From: Persicimonas caeni
GTDB taxonomy: Bacteria > Myxococcota_A > Bradymonadia > Bradymonadales > Bradymonadaceae
NCBI RefSeq assembly: GCF_006517175.1
Contig: NZ_CP041186.1
Coordinates: 5,297,074 to 5,361,073, forward strand
Direction of reading: 5' to 3'
Length of the DNA: 64,000 nucleotides
Shown: piece after piece, positions 8,309 to 17,468 of the stretch
How the letters are laid out: each line of letters starts with the position of its first letter
How positions within the stretch are numbered: position 1 is the stretch's first letter
The notes under the pieces: generated by a model
What the model saw: only the letters and a program-made list of their open reading frames with translations
Database searches by the model: none
What the model was told of the DNA's origin: nothing
Translations under genes and position numbers: made by a program

Positions 8309-10645
8309 ATGGAAACCCCTGTCAGCAAGCCCGAAGCCCGTGCCCTCATCGACCACGAGCAGCTCCTCCCCATTGCGCCGATGGTCTACGTCGCCTGGGC
8401 CGACGGCGATTTGACCTCCGACGAGGTGCGACGCATTCGCCAACAGGCCGCCGAGCAAGATTGGCTCGACGAGTCGGCCAAGACGGTGCTGCGCGCGTGG
8501 CTCGACCCGGAGGACCCGCCCTCGGCGACCCAGCTCACGCGGCTGTGCAGGGCCATCAACGAGGCTGCCGACGAGCTTGCTGCCGAGCAGCGCCTGTCGC
8601 TGGCCGACCTCGGGGTGCGTATCGCCAAGCTCGATGGTCCCGGCGAAGAGCCCGAGTGGATGAACGAGCACGTCCACAAGGCCTTGCTCGACCTCGAAAA
8701 GGGGCTGGGCGTGGTCGGTGAGGACGCCACGCACGCGCTGCTGCACGGTCTCGACCGACGCGCGAAGGAGCGCTTTCACGAGGCGCCGGCGCGCTTCGAC
8801 GTCGAGCAGATGACCCGGCTGCTCGACGGCAACTGGCGCGATACCTGGCAGAAGGTCCGCGAGGTGCTCACCTCCGGTGGGTTCGACTACGCCTACGAGC
8901 TTCCCAAAGACGAATACCGCCAGCAGGTCTTCGAGTGGCTCCAGGTGCTCGCCGAGCACGGCATGGGCGAGATGAAGCCGGGGGGCGAAGAGGGCGTGGG
9001 CCCGCAGATGGGCCGGTTCATGGCGACCTTCGAGGCGCTGGGGATGTTCGACCTGAGCCTCGTCGTCAAGTTCGGCGTGCAGTTTGGGCTATTCGGCGGG
9101 AGCATCTTGTTTTTGGGCACGGAGCGCCATCACGAGGCGTACCTCGAGAAGGTCGGCAGCTTGGAGCTTCCCGGCGGCTTTGCGATGACCGAGCTCGGCC
9201 ACGGCTCGAACGTGCGCGACCTGCGCACCACGGCGACCTACGACGCCGACACAGGCGAGTTCGTCATTCACACACCCGACGAGTACGCTCGCAAGGAGTG
9301 GATCGGAAACGCGGCGGTGCACGCCAAGATGATGACCGTCTTCGCCCAGCTCGAAATCGGCGAGGATTCCTACGGGGTGCACGCCTTCTTGGTGCCCGTG
9401 CGCGACGACGACGGCAACACGCTCGAGGGCGTGCGCATCGAGGACTGCGGCCACAAGATGGGCCTCAACGGGGTCGACAACGGGCGTATCTGGTTCGATA
9501 AGGTGCGCGTGCCGCGTGAAAACCTGCTCGACCGCTACGCCAGCGTCTCGGCGGAGGGCGAGTACGACAGCCCGATTCCGAGCGCCACCAAGCGCTTCTT
9601 TACGATGCTCGGCACGCTCGTCGCCGGGCGCATCAGCGTGGGCGCCGCGGCGCTGACGGCGACGAAGTCCGCGCTCGCCATCGCCACGCGCTACGGCGCG
9701 AGGCGGCGACAATTCGGCCCGGCCGGCGAGCCCGAAAAGCCGATCCTCAACTACCGCACCCACAAGCGCCGGCTGATGCCGCGCATCGCCACCGCCTACG
9801 GGCTGCACTTTGCCATCGACGGACTGCGCGAGCTGTATATCGAGACGCGCGACCAGGAAGACACCCGTGAGGTCGAGGCGATGGCCGCCGCGCTCAAAGT
9901 CTTCAGCACGTGGAACGCCATCGAAGCGGTGCAAGAGGCGCGCGAGTGCTGCGGCGGCATGGGATACCTGAGCGAGAATCGCATCGCGCCCATCCGCAAG
10001 GACGTCGATATCTTCGCAACCTTCGAGGGCGACAACACCGTGCTGATGATGCTCGTCGCCCGCAATCACCTGAGTGAGTACAAGCAGCAATTCCAAGACG
10101 CCACGCCCTTTACGCTGGCGCGTTATCTGGCCAAGCAGGCGAGCTCGGTGGTCCAGAAGCGAAACCCGTTGGTCACCCGGGACACCGACAAGGCCCACCT
10201 TCGAAGCTCGAAGTTCCAGCGTCAGATCTTTCGGGTGCGCGAGAAGGACCTGCTCGGCTCGGTCGCGCGCCGACTCAAGGCGCGGCTCGACGCGGGCAAA
10301 GACGCGTTCACCGCGTTCAACGAAGTCCAAGACCACCTGTTGTCGCTGTCGAAAGCGACCGCCGAGCGCATGGTCATGGAGAGCTTCGCCGACCAGATCG
10401 ACACCCTCGAAGACGGCCCGCTGCACGACGCCCTGTCGCTGCTTCGCGACCTCTACGCCCTCGAGTATATCTACCGCGACATCGGCTGGTTCCTCGAGAA
10501 CGGCTACATCGAGCCGCCCAAGTCGCGCGCCATCCGCGACCTGCTGAACGAGCTGTGCGAGCAGGCCCGCGAGCAAGCCTTGCCGCTGGTCAACGCCTGG
10601 GGGATTCCCGACGAGGTGCTGGCCGCGCCTATAGCCTTTCCTTGA
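8309..10645 (+). CDS. Acyl-CoA oxidase-like flavoprotein with N-terminal TerB-like domain
   Basis: 778 residues. Residues 1-110 (MVYVAWADGDLTSDEVRRIR) resemble a TerB/DjlA-type acidic helical domain. The rest is an acyl-CoA dehydrogenase/oxidase fold: FAMTELGHGSNVRDLRTTAT (FAD/substrate loop), HKMGLNGVDNGRIWFDKVRV, the GGMGYLSENR segment and FATFEGDNTVLMML, whose Glu fits the catalytic base. These motifs match acyl-CoA oxidases better than short-chain dehydrogenases. The reaction would be FAD-dependent 2,3-desaturation of a fatty acyl-CoA. ATG 8309 is preferred over 8267 because GGA precedes it; neither ribosome site is strong. The spacing to the dehydrogenase downstream is 68 bases. Confidence 0.8.
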   Translation: METPVSKPEARALIDHEQLLPIAPMVYVAWADGDLTSDEVRRIRQQAAEQDWLDESAKTVLRAWLDPEDPPSATQLTRLCRAINEAADELAAEQRLSLADLGVRIAKLDGPGEEPEWMNEHVHKALLDLEKGLGVVGEDATHALLHGLDRRAKERFHEAPARFDVEQMTRLLDGNWRDTWQKVREVLTSGGFDYAYELPKDEYRQQVFEWLQVLAEHGMGEMKPGGEEGVGPQMGRFMATFEALGMFDLSLVVKFGVQFGLFGGSILFLGTERHHEAYLEKVGSLELPGGFAMTELGHGSNVRDLRTTATYDADTGEFVIHTPDEYARKEWIGNAAVHAKMMTVFAQLEIGEDSYGVHAFLVPVRDDDGNTLEGVRIEDCGHKMGLNGVDNGRIWFDKVRVPRENLLDRYASVSAEGEYDSPIPSATKRFFTMLGTLVAGRISVGAAALTATKSALAIATRYGARRRQFGPAGEPEKPILNYRTHKRRLMPRIATAYGLHFAIDGLRELYIETRDQEDTREVEAMAAALKVFSTWNAIEAVQEARECCGGMGYLSENRIAPIRKDVDIFATFEGDNTVLMMLVARNHLSEYKQQFQDATPFTLARYLAKQASSVVQKRNPLVTRDTDKAHLRSSKFQRQIFRVREKDLLGSVARRLKARLDAGKDAFTAFNEVQDHLLSLSKATAERMVMESFADQIDTLEDGPLHDALSLLRDLYALEYIYRDIGWFLENGYIEPPKSRAIRDLLNELCEQAREQALPLVNAWGIPDEVLAAPIAFP

Positions 10646-10713
10646 CACCACCTGCCTCGCCCCAAGGTTCAACCCCGCAACGACAACAAGAAGAAGATGC
10701 GGGAGCGAACCTT

Positions 10714-11703
10714 ATGCCGACGAACGACACTATGAAGGTGGCCGTGCTCGCCGAGCCCGGCCATTTTCGTCTCGAAGAGAAGCCAAAACCCGAGCCTGGT
10801 CCCAACCAAGTCCTGTTGGAGTTGGAGGGCTGCGGGGTTTGTGCGTCCAATATCCCGCCCTTCGAGGGCCGGGAGTGGTTCGACTACCCGTTCGAGCCCG
10901 GCCAGCCCGGCCACGAGGGCTGGGGTGTGGTCGAGGCCGTGGGCGAGTCGGTGACCGACTTCGAGCCCGGCGACCGCGTCGCCGCGCTCACCTACAACGC
11001 TTATGCAACCTATGATTTGGCCGACGCCTCGGCGTGCGTGAAGCTGCCCGAGGAGCTCGACGGGGTGCCGTTTCCCGGCGAGCCGCTCGGATGCGCGATG
11101 AATATCTTTCGGCGCTCCGACATCGAGGAGGGGCAGACCGTGGCCATCATCGGCGTCGGATTCTTGGGCTCGCTGATGTGTGCGCTCGCCTCCGACGCTG
11201 GAGCGCGGGTCATCGCAATCAGCCGGCGTGAGATCTCGCGGGACTTCGGCGAGCGCTTCGGCGCCTGGAAGACCATCCCGATGGAAGACCACCAGGGGAT
11301 CATCGACGAGGTCGAGAAGCTGACCGAGGGCGACCTGTGCGACCGGGTCATCGAGTGTGTCGGCAAGCAGTGGCCGCTCGATTTGGCCGCCGAGCTCACC
11401 CGCGTGCGCGGCCGGCTCGTCATCGCCGGCTACCACCAGGACGGCGCCCGCCAGGTGGACATGCAGATGTGGAACTGGCGCGGCCTCGACGTGGTCAACG
11501 CCCACGAGCGTGACCAGAAGATGTACGTGCAGGGGATGCGCGACGCCGTCGACGCCGTCCAGAACGGCCGTCTCGACCCGACGCCGCTCTTTACCCACGA
11601 GTTCGCCCTCGACGAGATGAACGAGGCGCTGCAGGCCGCCAAGGAGCGCCCCGACGGGTTCATGAAAGCGCTCATCAACACCCGGGAGGTGCGCAATGCC
11701 TGA
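10714..11703 (+). CDS. Zinc-dependent alcohol/polyol dehydrogenase-like protein (MDR family)
   Basis: 329 residues; the ATG at 10714 has GGGAG 8 bases upstream. The N-terminal GroES-like half holds a catalytic-zinc Cys in GCGVCASN and the GHEGWGVV motif. The Rossmann half has VAIIGVGFLGSLMC. The four-Cys structural-zinc loop of many family members is absent. The probable reaction is NAD(P)-dependent oxidation of a sugar alcohol or similar secondary alcohol. The last 8 bases overlap the start of the Gfo/Idh gene, so the pair is likely translationally coupled and may act on the same sugar. It opens the glycan cluster. Confidence 0.85.
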   Translation: MPTNDTMKVAVLAEPGHFRLEEKPKPEPGPNQVLLELEGCGVCASNIPPFEGREWFDYPFEPGQPGHEGWGVVEAVGESVTDFEPGDRVAALTYNAYATYDLADASACVKLPEELDGVPFPGEPLGCAMNIFRRSDIEEGQTVAIIGVGFLGSLMCALASDAGARVIAISRREISRDFGERFGAWKTIPMEDHQGIIDEVEKLTEGDLCDRVIECVGKQWPLDLAAELTRVRGRLVIAGYHQDGARQVDMQMWNWRGLDVVNAHERDQKMYVQGMRDAVDAVQNGRLDPTPLFTHEFALDEMNEALQAAKERPDGFMKALINTREVRNA

Positions 11704-12718
11704 CCAAAACTCCACGTCGAACGAGAAACCCCAGAATAAGAAACCAAGGATCGGATGCCTGGGCGTCGGCTGGATCGGGCGCCACCGCATGGAGCGGGTC
11801 ATCGACAGCGGCGCGGCCGAGGTCGTTGCCGTGTGCGACCCGAACAAAGAGGCGATCGACGAGGCCCTGGAGGCCGCGCCGAACGCCGAGGTCGCCGGTT
11901 CGCTCGATTGGATGCTCGGCATGGACCTGGACGCGGTGATGATCGCCACGCCCAGTGCCATGCACGCCGAGCAGGCGATCCGGGCGCTCAACGCCGACAA
12001 AGCCGTCTTCTGCCAAAAGCCGCTCGCCCGCAATGCCGAGGAGACCCACCGGGTCGTCTCGGCCGCCAAGGAGGTCGACCGGCTGTTGGGCGTCGACTTT
12101 TCGTACCGCCACACCGAGGCGATGCAGCAGATCGCGCCGCTCATCGAAAGCGGCGAGCTGGGCGACATCTACGCCGTCGACCTCGTCTTTCACAACGCCT
12201 ACGGGCCCGACAAGGACTGGTTCTACGACGTCGAGCGTGCCGGCGGAGGTTGCCTCATCGACCTGGGCATTCACCTGGTCGACCTGGCGATGTGGGCGCT
12301 CGACTGGCCGGAGGTCACCGGCGTGCAGGGCTGCTGCATGGCCGATGGGAAGCCCCTCGACCCGCAGAGCCCGCAGGTTGAGGACTACGCCACCGCCTGC
12401 GTCAACCTGGGCGACTCGGTCGTCGACTTGTCGTGCTCGTGGCGGCTCTCCGCCGGGCGCGACTGCGTCATCGAGGCGGCGTTCTACGGCACCGAAGGCG
12501 GCGCAAAGCTGCGAAATGTCGACGGGTCGTTCTACGACTTCGTCGCCGAGCGATACGATGGCACCTCCACCGAGGTGCTGTGTGAGCCACCCGACGCCTG
12601 GGGCGGCCGCGCCGCGAGCGCCTGGGCCGAGCAATTGGCCGAGGACGGCAGCTACGATCCGACCATCGAGAAGGCCGTCGAGGTCGCCAAGGTCGTCGAC
12701 CGTATCTACGGGCGTTGA
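11696..12718 (+). CDS. Gfo/Idh/MocA-family oxidoreductase
   Basis: 340 residues. The N-terminal Rossmann domain begins with IGCLGVGWIGRHRMERV. The Lys-Pro motif of the family appears as FCQKPLARN (consensus EKP, here QKP). The helical/beta C-terminal domain carries GGGCLIDLGIHLVDLAMWAL, which provides the usual catalytic His/Asp. It would oxidise or reduce a sugar or cyclitol using NAD(P). The start is set by GGGAGG about 6 bases upstream and by the 8-base overlap with the preceding dehydrogenase. The substrate is not deducible; the pairing suggests a two-step modification of a sugar building block. Confidence 0.87.
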   Translation: MPDQNSTSNEKPQNKKPRIGCLGVGWIGRHRMERVIDSGAAEVVAVCDPNKEAIDEALEAAPNAEVAGSLDWMLGMDLDAVMIATPSAMHAEQAIRALNADKAVFCQKPLARNAEETHRVVSAAKEVDRLLGVDFSYRHTEAMQQIAPLIESGELGDIYAVDLVFHNAYGPDKDWFYDVERAGGGCLIDLGIHLVDLAMWALDWPEVTGVQGCCMADGKPLDPQSPQVEDYATACVNLGDSVVDLSCSWRLSAGRDCVIEAAFYGTEGGAKLRNVDGSFYDFVAERYDGTSTEVLCEPPDAWGGRAASAWAEQLAEDGSYDPTIEKAVEVAKVVDRIYGR

Positions 12719-12848
12719 GTTTCGCTACGAACTGGGAATTGCCAAGCGAGGCGAAGAAGGGCGAATAGCCACCCAGTTGCTAGCCTGTAGCGCTTCCCTA
12801 CCTTTCGCGTGGGAGTACGAACCGACGACCACGCCAAAGGAGGTCATC

Positions 12849-13157
12849 ATGGCTAGCCATAAGACGAAGGCGACGACCGACCACGACGAGATTCGCCACT
12901 GGGCTGAAGAGCGAGACGGACGCCCCGCCACGGTCAAGCACACCTCGCGCGGCGAGTCCGCCGGGCTGCTTCGCTTCAAATTTCCGACCGCAGGGCGGGA
13001 CGAAAACCTCGAAGAGGTCTCGTGGGACGAGTTCTTCAGCAAATTCGACAACGAAGACCTCGCCATGATTTACCAAGAGGAAACCCAAGGCGGTGACACG
13101 AGTCGCTTCTTCAAGTTCGTCTCCAAAGAGACCGCTCGGGAAGCAACGGAGGAGTGA
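12849..13157 (+). CDS. Small conserved protein of unknown function
   Basis: 102 residues, cytoplasmic and charged. AAAGGAGG ends 5 bases before the ATG, a near-perfect ribosome site suggesting high expression. The sequence pattern HDEIRHWAEERDGRPATVK, then G-x-x-x-G-L-L-R-F-K-F and WDEFFSKF...YQEET, is one I remember as a short protein shared by unrelated bacteria and sometimes mislabelled as a glucan branching enzyme; it has none of that enzyme's domains. It sits inside the glycan cluster, 130 bases after the Gfo/Idh gene and overlapping the SDR gene. Confidence 0.8.
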   Translation: MASHKTKATTDHDEIRHWAEERDGRPATVKHTSRGESAGLLRFKFPTAGRDENLEEVSWDEFFSKFDNEDLAMIYQEETQGGDTSRFFKFVSKETAREATEE

Positions 13158-13879
13158 GTTTGGAGGACATGTCCCACAGACGGGCGCTGGTGACGGGTGG
13201 CGCCTCCGGCATCGGCCTGGCCGTCGTCGAGCGGCTGCTCGACGCCGGCGCCCGGGTCGCCGCCGTCGACCTTCGCCCGGTGCCCGTCGAGCACCACAAC
13301 CTGCTCTGCCTCGAAGCCGACATTACCGACGGCGACCAGGTCGATGCGTGCTTCAAGCGTGTCGTCGAGCACTTCGAAGGCCTCGACATTCTGGTGTCGA
13401 ACGCCGGCATTGGCATCCACGAGCGTCTCGACGAGGGCGACCCGGACAAGTGGCAACGCGTGGTCGAGACGAACCTCGTCGGCGCGATGCGCTGCGTGCG
13501 CGCCTTCGTGCCGCTGCTCGATCGCGAAAAGGGGCCGGGCGGGCCGCGCGACGTGGTCATCGTGTCGTCGGTGGCCGACCAGAAGCCGTACAGCTACGGC
13601 GGCACCTACGCGGCCAGCAAGGCGGGCCTGAGCGCGATGGCCGAGACGCTTCGGCTCGAGTTGCTCCCCCAGGTGCGCGTGACCACGGTGCGCCCGGGGA
13701 TGGTCGATACCTCCTTTTTCGAGCATTCCGTGCACGCTTCGTCGCCGACGCCGCAGGAGGTTGGCTTTACGGCGGTACCCGCAGGCGAAGTCGCCGAGGC
13801 TATCTTCTTTGCGCTCACCCGGCCGCAGAGCGTGGCCATCAACGAACTGGTGATTCGACCGGCTGACCAACCGTTTTAG
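13154..13879 (+). CDS. Short-chain dehydrogenase/reductase
   Basis: 241 residues from GTG 13154, which overlaps the previous stop codon (GTGA). A TTG at 13160 has GGAGGA at an ideal 6-base distance and an ATG at 13169 is also possible, so the start is uncertain by up to five codons. The classical SDR marks are TGGASGIG (NAD(P) binding), a VSNAGIG loop and the catalytic Ser (VIVSSVAD) and YAASK. The C-terminus has no extra domain. It most likely reduces or oxidises a sugar-linked hydroxyl or ketone. It closes the first block of the glycan cluster; 294 bases of noncoding sequence with no clear signal follow. Confidence 0.87.
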   Translation: MSLEDMSHRRALVTGGASGIGLAVVERLLDAGARVAAVDLRPVPVEHHNLLCLEADITDGDQVDACFKRVVEHFEGLDILVSNAGIGIHERLDEGDPDKWQRVVETNLVGAMRCVRAFVPLLDREKGPGGPRDVVIVSSVADQKPYSYGGTYAASKAGLSAMAETLRLELLPQVRVTTVRPGMVDTSFFEHSVHASSPTPQEVGFTAVPAGEVAEAIFFALTRPQSVAINELVIRPADQPF

Positions 13880-14173
13880 CCCGTTGGACCCTCTTGGCCA
13901 CACGCTGGCCGGGGGCGGTTGGGCTTCTTCTTTGACGGCTTGTCGTGCCGACCTAGGTTTCACCATTACATGGATGTAACAGCAGAAGCCCGAAGCTCCG
14001 TCGAGACGGAGCCGAGCCGGCTTCAAGTAGAGCCTCTCTAGGCAGTTGTTGGATGATGGTCCATCCCGTGGCCCGGCCGTCCGGCTGCAGTATGCCTGTG
14101 GTGGGGGACAAGCGGTACGCATACGCCGACTCGAGACGTATTCAACACTGACTTGGTTCGCAGGCGCAACGAC

Positions 14174-15292
14174 ATGTCCAAACAGATCTTGATCACAGGC
14201 GGAGCCGGGTTCATCGGCTCGCACCTCGCCGACGAATTGCTCGACCACGGCCACGCGGTGCGCGTGCTCGACAACTTCAGCGAACAGGTCCATGGGGGGA
14301 GACAGCCCGATTATATGGACGAGCGCGTCGAGATCCTCGAGGGCGATGTGCGCGACCGCGCTGCGGTCGAGCAGGCCCTCGAGGGGGTCGATGTGGTCTA
14401 CCACTTCGCTGCCGCGGTGGGCGTGGGCCAGTCGATGTACGAAATCGAGCAGTACACCTCGGTCAACAACGTGGGCACGGGCGTGTTGCTCGAGGCTCTG
14501 ATCGACCGGCCTGTAGAGCGGTTGGTGGTCGCCTCGAGCATGAGCCTTTACGGCGAAGGACTCTACAAGAGCCCGGGCGGCACGGTGCGCCAAGACGTGA
14601 GCCGAAGCGCCGACCAACTCGCCGAGGGGCAGTGGGAGTTGCACGATGAGGAGGGCCGCAAGCTCGAGCCCATTCCCACGCCCGAAGACAAGCAGCCGGC
14701 GCTGGCCTCCATCTACGCGCTGTCGAAGTACGACCAAGAGCAGATGTGCCTGATGATCGGCAAGGCCTACGACATCGAGGCGGTCGCGCTTCGCTTCTTC
14801 AACGTCTACGGACCTCGCCAGGCGCTGTCGAACCCCTACACCGGGGTGTTGGCCATTTTCGGGTCGCGCTATCTCAACGACAAGCCACCGCTGATCTTCG
14901 AAGACGGCCTCCAGCGCCGCGATTTCGTGCACGTCTCCGACGTCGTCCGCGGGTGTCGCCTGGCCATGGAGCGCGACGAGGCGGTCGGCGAGGTCTTCAA
15001 CATCGGCAGCGGCGAGTCGTTCACCGTGCGCCAGGTCGCCGACGAGATGGGCCGGGCGATGGGCAAAGAGCATCTCGAGCCCAAGGTCACCGGGGAGTAT
15101 CGCGTGGGCGACATCCGACACTGCTTTGCCGACATCTCCAAGGCGCGCGAGCAGTTGGGCTACGAGCCGCAAATGAGCTTCGAGCGCGGCCTCGACGAAC
15201 TCGCCGAGTGGATGACCCGCCAGACCGCCGAGGACCACGTCGACCAGATGCACGAAGAGTTGTCGGCGCGCGGCCTGACGGTCGGACGCTAA
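14174..15292 (+). CDS. NAD-dependent epimerase, dTDP-L-rhamnose 4-epimerase-like
   Basis: 372 residues. The extended-SDR NAD site is ILITGGAGFIGSHL and the catalytic pair is Ser (VVASSMSLYGEG) with IYALSKYDQE. The stretch FAAAVGVGQSMYEIEQYTSV and the SSMSLYGEG motif match, from memory, WbiB-type dTDP-L-rhamnose 4-epimerases, which make dTDP-6-deoxy-L-talose. UDP-glucose 4-epimerase is the alternative. The ATG at 14174 starts the usual N-terminus, though no strong ribosome site precedes it; TTG 14153 would add seven residues. It probably starts a second transcription unit of the glycan cluster. Confidence 0.8.
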   Translation: MSKQILITGGAGFIGSHLADELLDHGHAVRVLDNFSEQVHGGRQPDYMDERVEILEGDVRDRAAVEQALEGVDVVYHFAAAVGVGQSMYEIEQYTSVNNVGTGVLLEALIDRPVERLVVASSMSLYGEGLYKSPGGTVRQDVSRSADQLAEGQWELHDEEGRKLEPIPTPEDKQPALASIYALSKYDQEQMCLMIGKAYDIEAVALRFFNVYGPRQALSNPYTGVLAIFGSRYLNDKPPLIFEDGLQRRDFVHVSDVVRGCRLAMERDEAVGEVFNIGSGESFTVRQVADEMGRAMGKEHLEPKVTGEYRVGDIRHCFADISKAREQLGYEPQMSFERGLDELAEWMTRQTAEDHVDQMHEELSARGLTVGR

Positions 15293-15386
15293 GAAGCCGT
15301 ACCGAATATGCGACGAGAATTGACCCGCGCGCGGCCAGCCAGGTGCACTGTGCACCGGACGTTCGTGGGTCTACTGAGGAGTCTTC

Positions 15387-17468
15387 ATGAGTCAATCACC
15401 AGATGATGCACCAACACAGTCGAAGCAAGTCTTCGGCGTGCTGGAATGGTTTCATTTCGAGGATTATGACTTTGTCGAGCAGACCATCGCCGACCTGCGG
15501 CGGCTCGGAGTCGACCATCTGCGCACAGGCATCTCCTGGGCCGACTGGATGCGTGATGGGGGCGAAGAGTGGATCGACTGGTTATTCGAGCGGCTCACTC
15601 GAGAGGATTTCGACCTGCTGCCGTGTTTTCTGTACACCCCGCCCTCCGAAGGCGAGGTCGAGCGCACCTCCTCGCCGCCGCGCAACCTGAAGGCCTATGC
15701 CGACTTCCTCGACGAGATGCTCTCGCGCTACGGCGAGCATTTCGAGTACGTCGAGCTGTGGAACGAGCCCAATAACTTCGCCGAGTGGGACTTTCGCAGA
15801 GACCCGGAGTTCACCAAGTTCGCCGAGATGATCATCATGGCGGCGAACTGGGCCCAAAAGCAGGGTAAAAAGACGGTGCTCGGCGGCATGAGCCCCATCG
15901 ACCCGGGGTGGCTCGAGCACATCATCGGCCTGGGCGTGCTCGATTATATCGACGTGCTCGGGGTGCACGGGTTTCCGGGCACGTGGGAGAAGAACTGGTC
16001 GAGCTGGCAAGAGCAGATCGGCGAGGTCCATAACGTCCTCGACCGCTACGATTACGACCTTCCCATCTGGATCACCGAGGCGGGTTACTCGACGCGAAAC
16101 CACAGCGACTTCCAGCAGCTCGAGGTCTTCCTGGACGCCCTCGATGCGCCCGCCGAGCGCATGTACTGGTACGGGATGTACGACCTGCCGAACGAGCGCT
16201 CCTCGATTCTGGGCTTCCACCTCGACGAGCGCGAGTACCACTGCGGTCTCAAACGCGATGACGGGCGTGCGAAGCTGTTGTTTCGGCTGTTGTGCGATGG
16301 TGGAGAACAAACCGTGCGCGAGGTCTCGAGTTGGCCGACGGTCGACAAGCCCGCCCCCGACGACGCCGCGCTGATCACCGGCGGGGCGGGGTTCATCGGG
16401 TCGAACTTGGCTTACGAGCTTCTGTCTCAGGGCCGCGATGTCGTCATCTATGACAGCTTGAGCCGCCCCGGCGTCGAGTCCAACCTTGGCTGGCTCAAAG
16501 ACAACTTCGAGGACAACCTGTGGGTCGTGCTCGCCGATTTGCGCGACCGCCACGCGTTGCATCTGGCCATGGAGGGCGTCAGTGAGGTGTTTCACTTCGC
16601 CGGCCAGACGGCGGTGACCACCAGCCTCGACGACCCCGTCGACGACTTCACCGCCAATGCGCGTGCCACGCTCAATTTGCTCGAGGAGATTCGCGCCAGC
16701 GATCACTCACCGAGCCTGGTGTTCACGTCGACCAACAAGGTCTACGGCAATCTGGCCGACGTCGAGTTGGTCGAAGAGCAGACGCGCTACGAGCCGGCGA
16801 ACTCGGAGGTGCGCGAGCGAGGTATCGGCGAAGACCGCCGCCTGCAGCTGTGCAGCCCCTACGGATGCTCGAAGGGCGCCGCTGACCAGTACGTGCTCGA
16901 CTACGCCAAGACCTTTGGCATCGACGCCTGCGTGTTTCGGATGAGCTGCATTTATGGGCCGCGGCAATTCGGCACTGAGGACCAGGGCTGGATCGCCCAC
17001 TTCCTGATCCGCGCGCTCGAAGACGACCAGATCACCATCTACGGCGACGGCAAGCAGGTGCGCGACGTGCTCTTCGTCGAAGACCTCGTCGACGCGTTTT
17101 TGCGTACCCGCGACCACATGGACGAGCTGTCGGGCCGCGCGTTCAATATCGGCGGCGGACCCGACAACACGATGAGCCTGCTGGAGCTTCTGGACCTGAT
17201 CGTCGACGTCGACGGGCGCTCCCCGAAGGTAGAGTTCGACGAATGGCGCCCGGGTGACCAGCGCTTCTACGTCTCGGATATCTCGGCCTTTCGCGAGGCG
17301 ACCGGTTGGCAGCCGAAGGTCAGGCGGCGCCGCGGCGTCGAGCGCCTCTACGATTGGCTCGTGGAGTTTCGCGGCCGCCAGAGTCGCAGCCAACCTATCC
17401 CAGCGCTCGAATATGCGAGTGCGTCGCCCGAAGCACTGTCGGGCGTTCGCTCGGAGGGAACGCGATGA
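15387..17468 (+). CDS. Fusion: clan-A glycoside hydrolase-like domain plus CDP-paratose 2-epimerase-like domain
   Basis: 693 residues with GAGGAG before the ATG. Residues 13-320 look like a TIM-barrel glycosidase of clan GH-A (xylosidase-like): the acid/base is Glu127 in ELWNEPNN and the nucleophile Glu231 in WITEAGYS. From residue 328 an extended SDR begins: TGGAGFIGSN (331-340), FTSTNKVYGN and SPYGCSKGA with Tyr492 and Lys496. The STNKVYG motif is typical of CDP-paratose/tyvelose 2-epimerases. A hydrolase joined to a sugar-nucleotide epimerase is unusual. No signal peptide is present, so the glycosidase-like half would act in the cytoplasm or may be a binding module. The stop overlaps the next ATG (ATGA). 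Confidence 0.83.
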   Translation: MSQSPDDAPTQSKQVFGVLEWFHFEDYDFVEQTIADLRRLGVDHLRTGISWADWMRDGGEEWIDWLFERLTREDFDLLPCFLYTPPSEGEVERTSSPPRNLKAYADFLDEMLSRYGEHFEYVELWNEPNNFAEWDFRRDPEFTKFAEMIIMAANWAQKQGKKTVLGGMSPIDPGWLEHIIGLGVLDYIDVLGVHGFPGTWEKNWSSWQEQIGEVHNVLDRYDYDLPIWITEAGYSTRNHSDFQQLEVFLDALDAPAERMYWYGMYDLPNERSSILGFHLDEREYHCGLKRDDGRAKLLFRLLCDGGEQTVREVSSWPTVDKPAPDDAALITGGAGFIGSNLAYELLSQGRDVVIYDSLSRPGVESNLGWLKDNFEDNLWVVLADLRDRHALHLAMEGVSEVFHFAGQTAVTTSLDDPVDDFTANARATLNLLEEIRASDHSPSLVFTSTNKVYGNLADVELVEEQTRYEPANSEVRERGIGEDRRLQLCSPYGCSKGAADQYVLDYAKTFGIDACVFRMSCIYGPRQFGTEDQGWIAHFLIRALEDDQITIYGDGKQVRDVLFVEDLVDAFLRTRDHMDELSGRAFNIGGGPDNTMSLLELLDLIVDVDGRSPKVEFDEWRPGDQRFYVSDISAFREATGWQPKVRRRRGVERLYDWLVEFRGRQSRSQPIPALEYASASPEALSGVRSEGTR

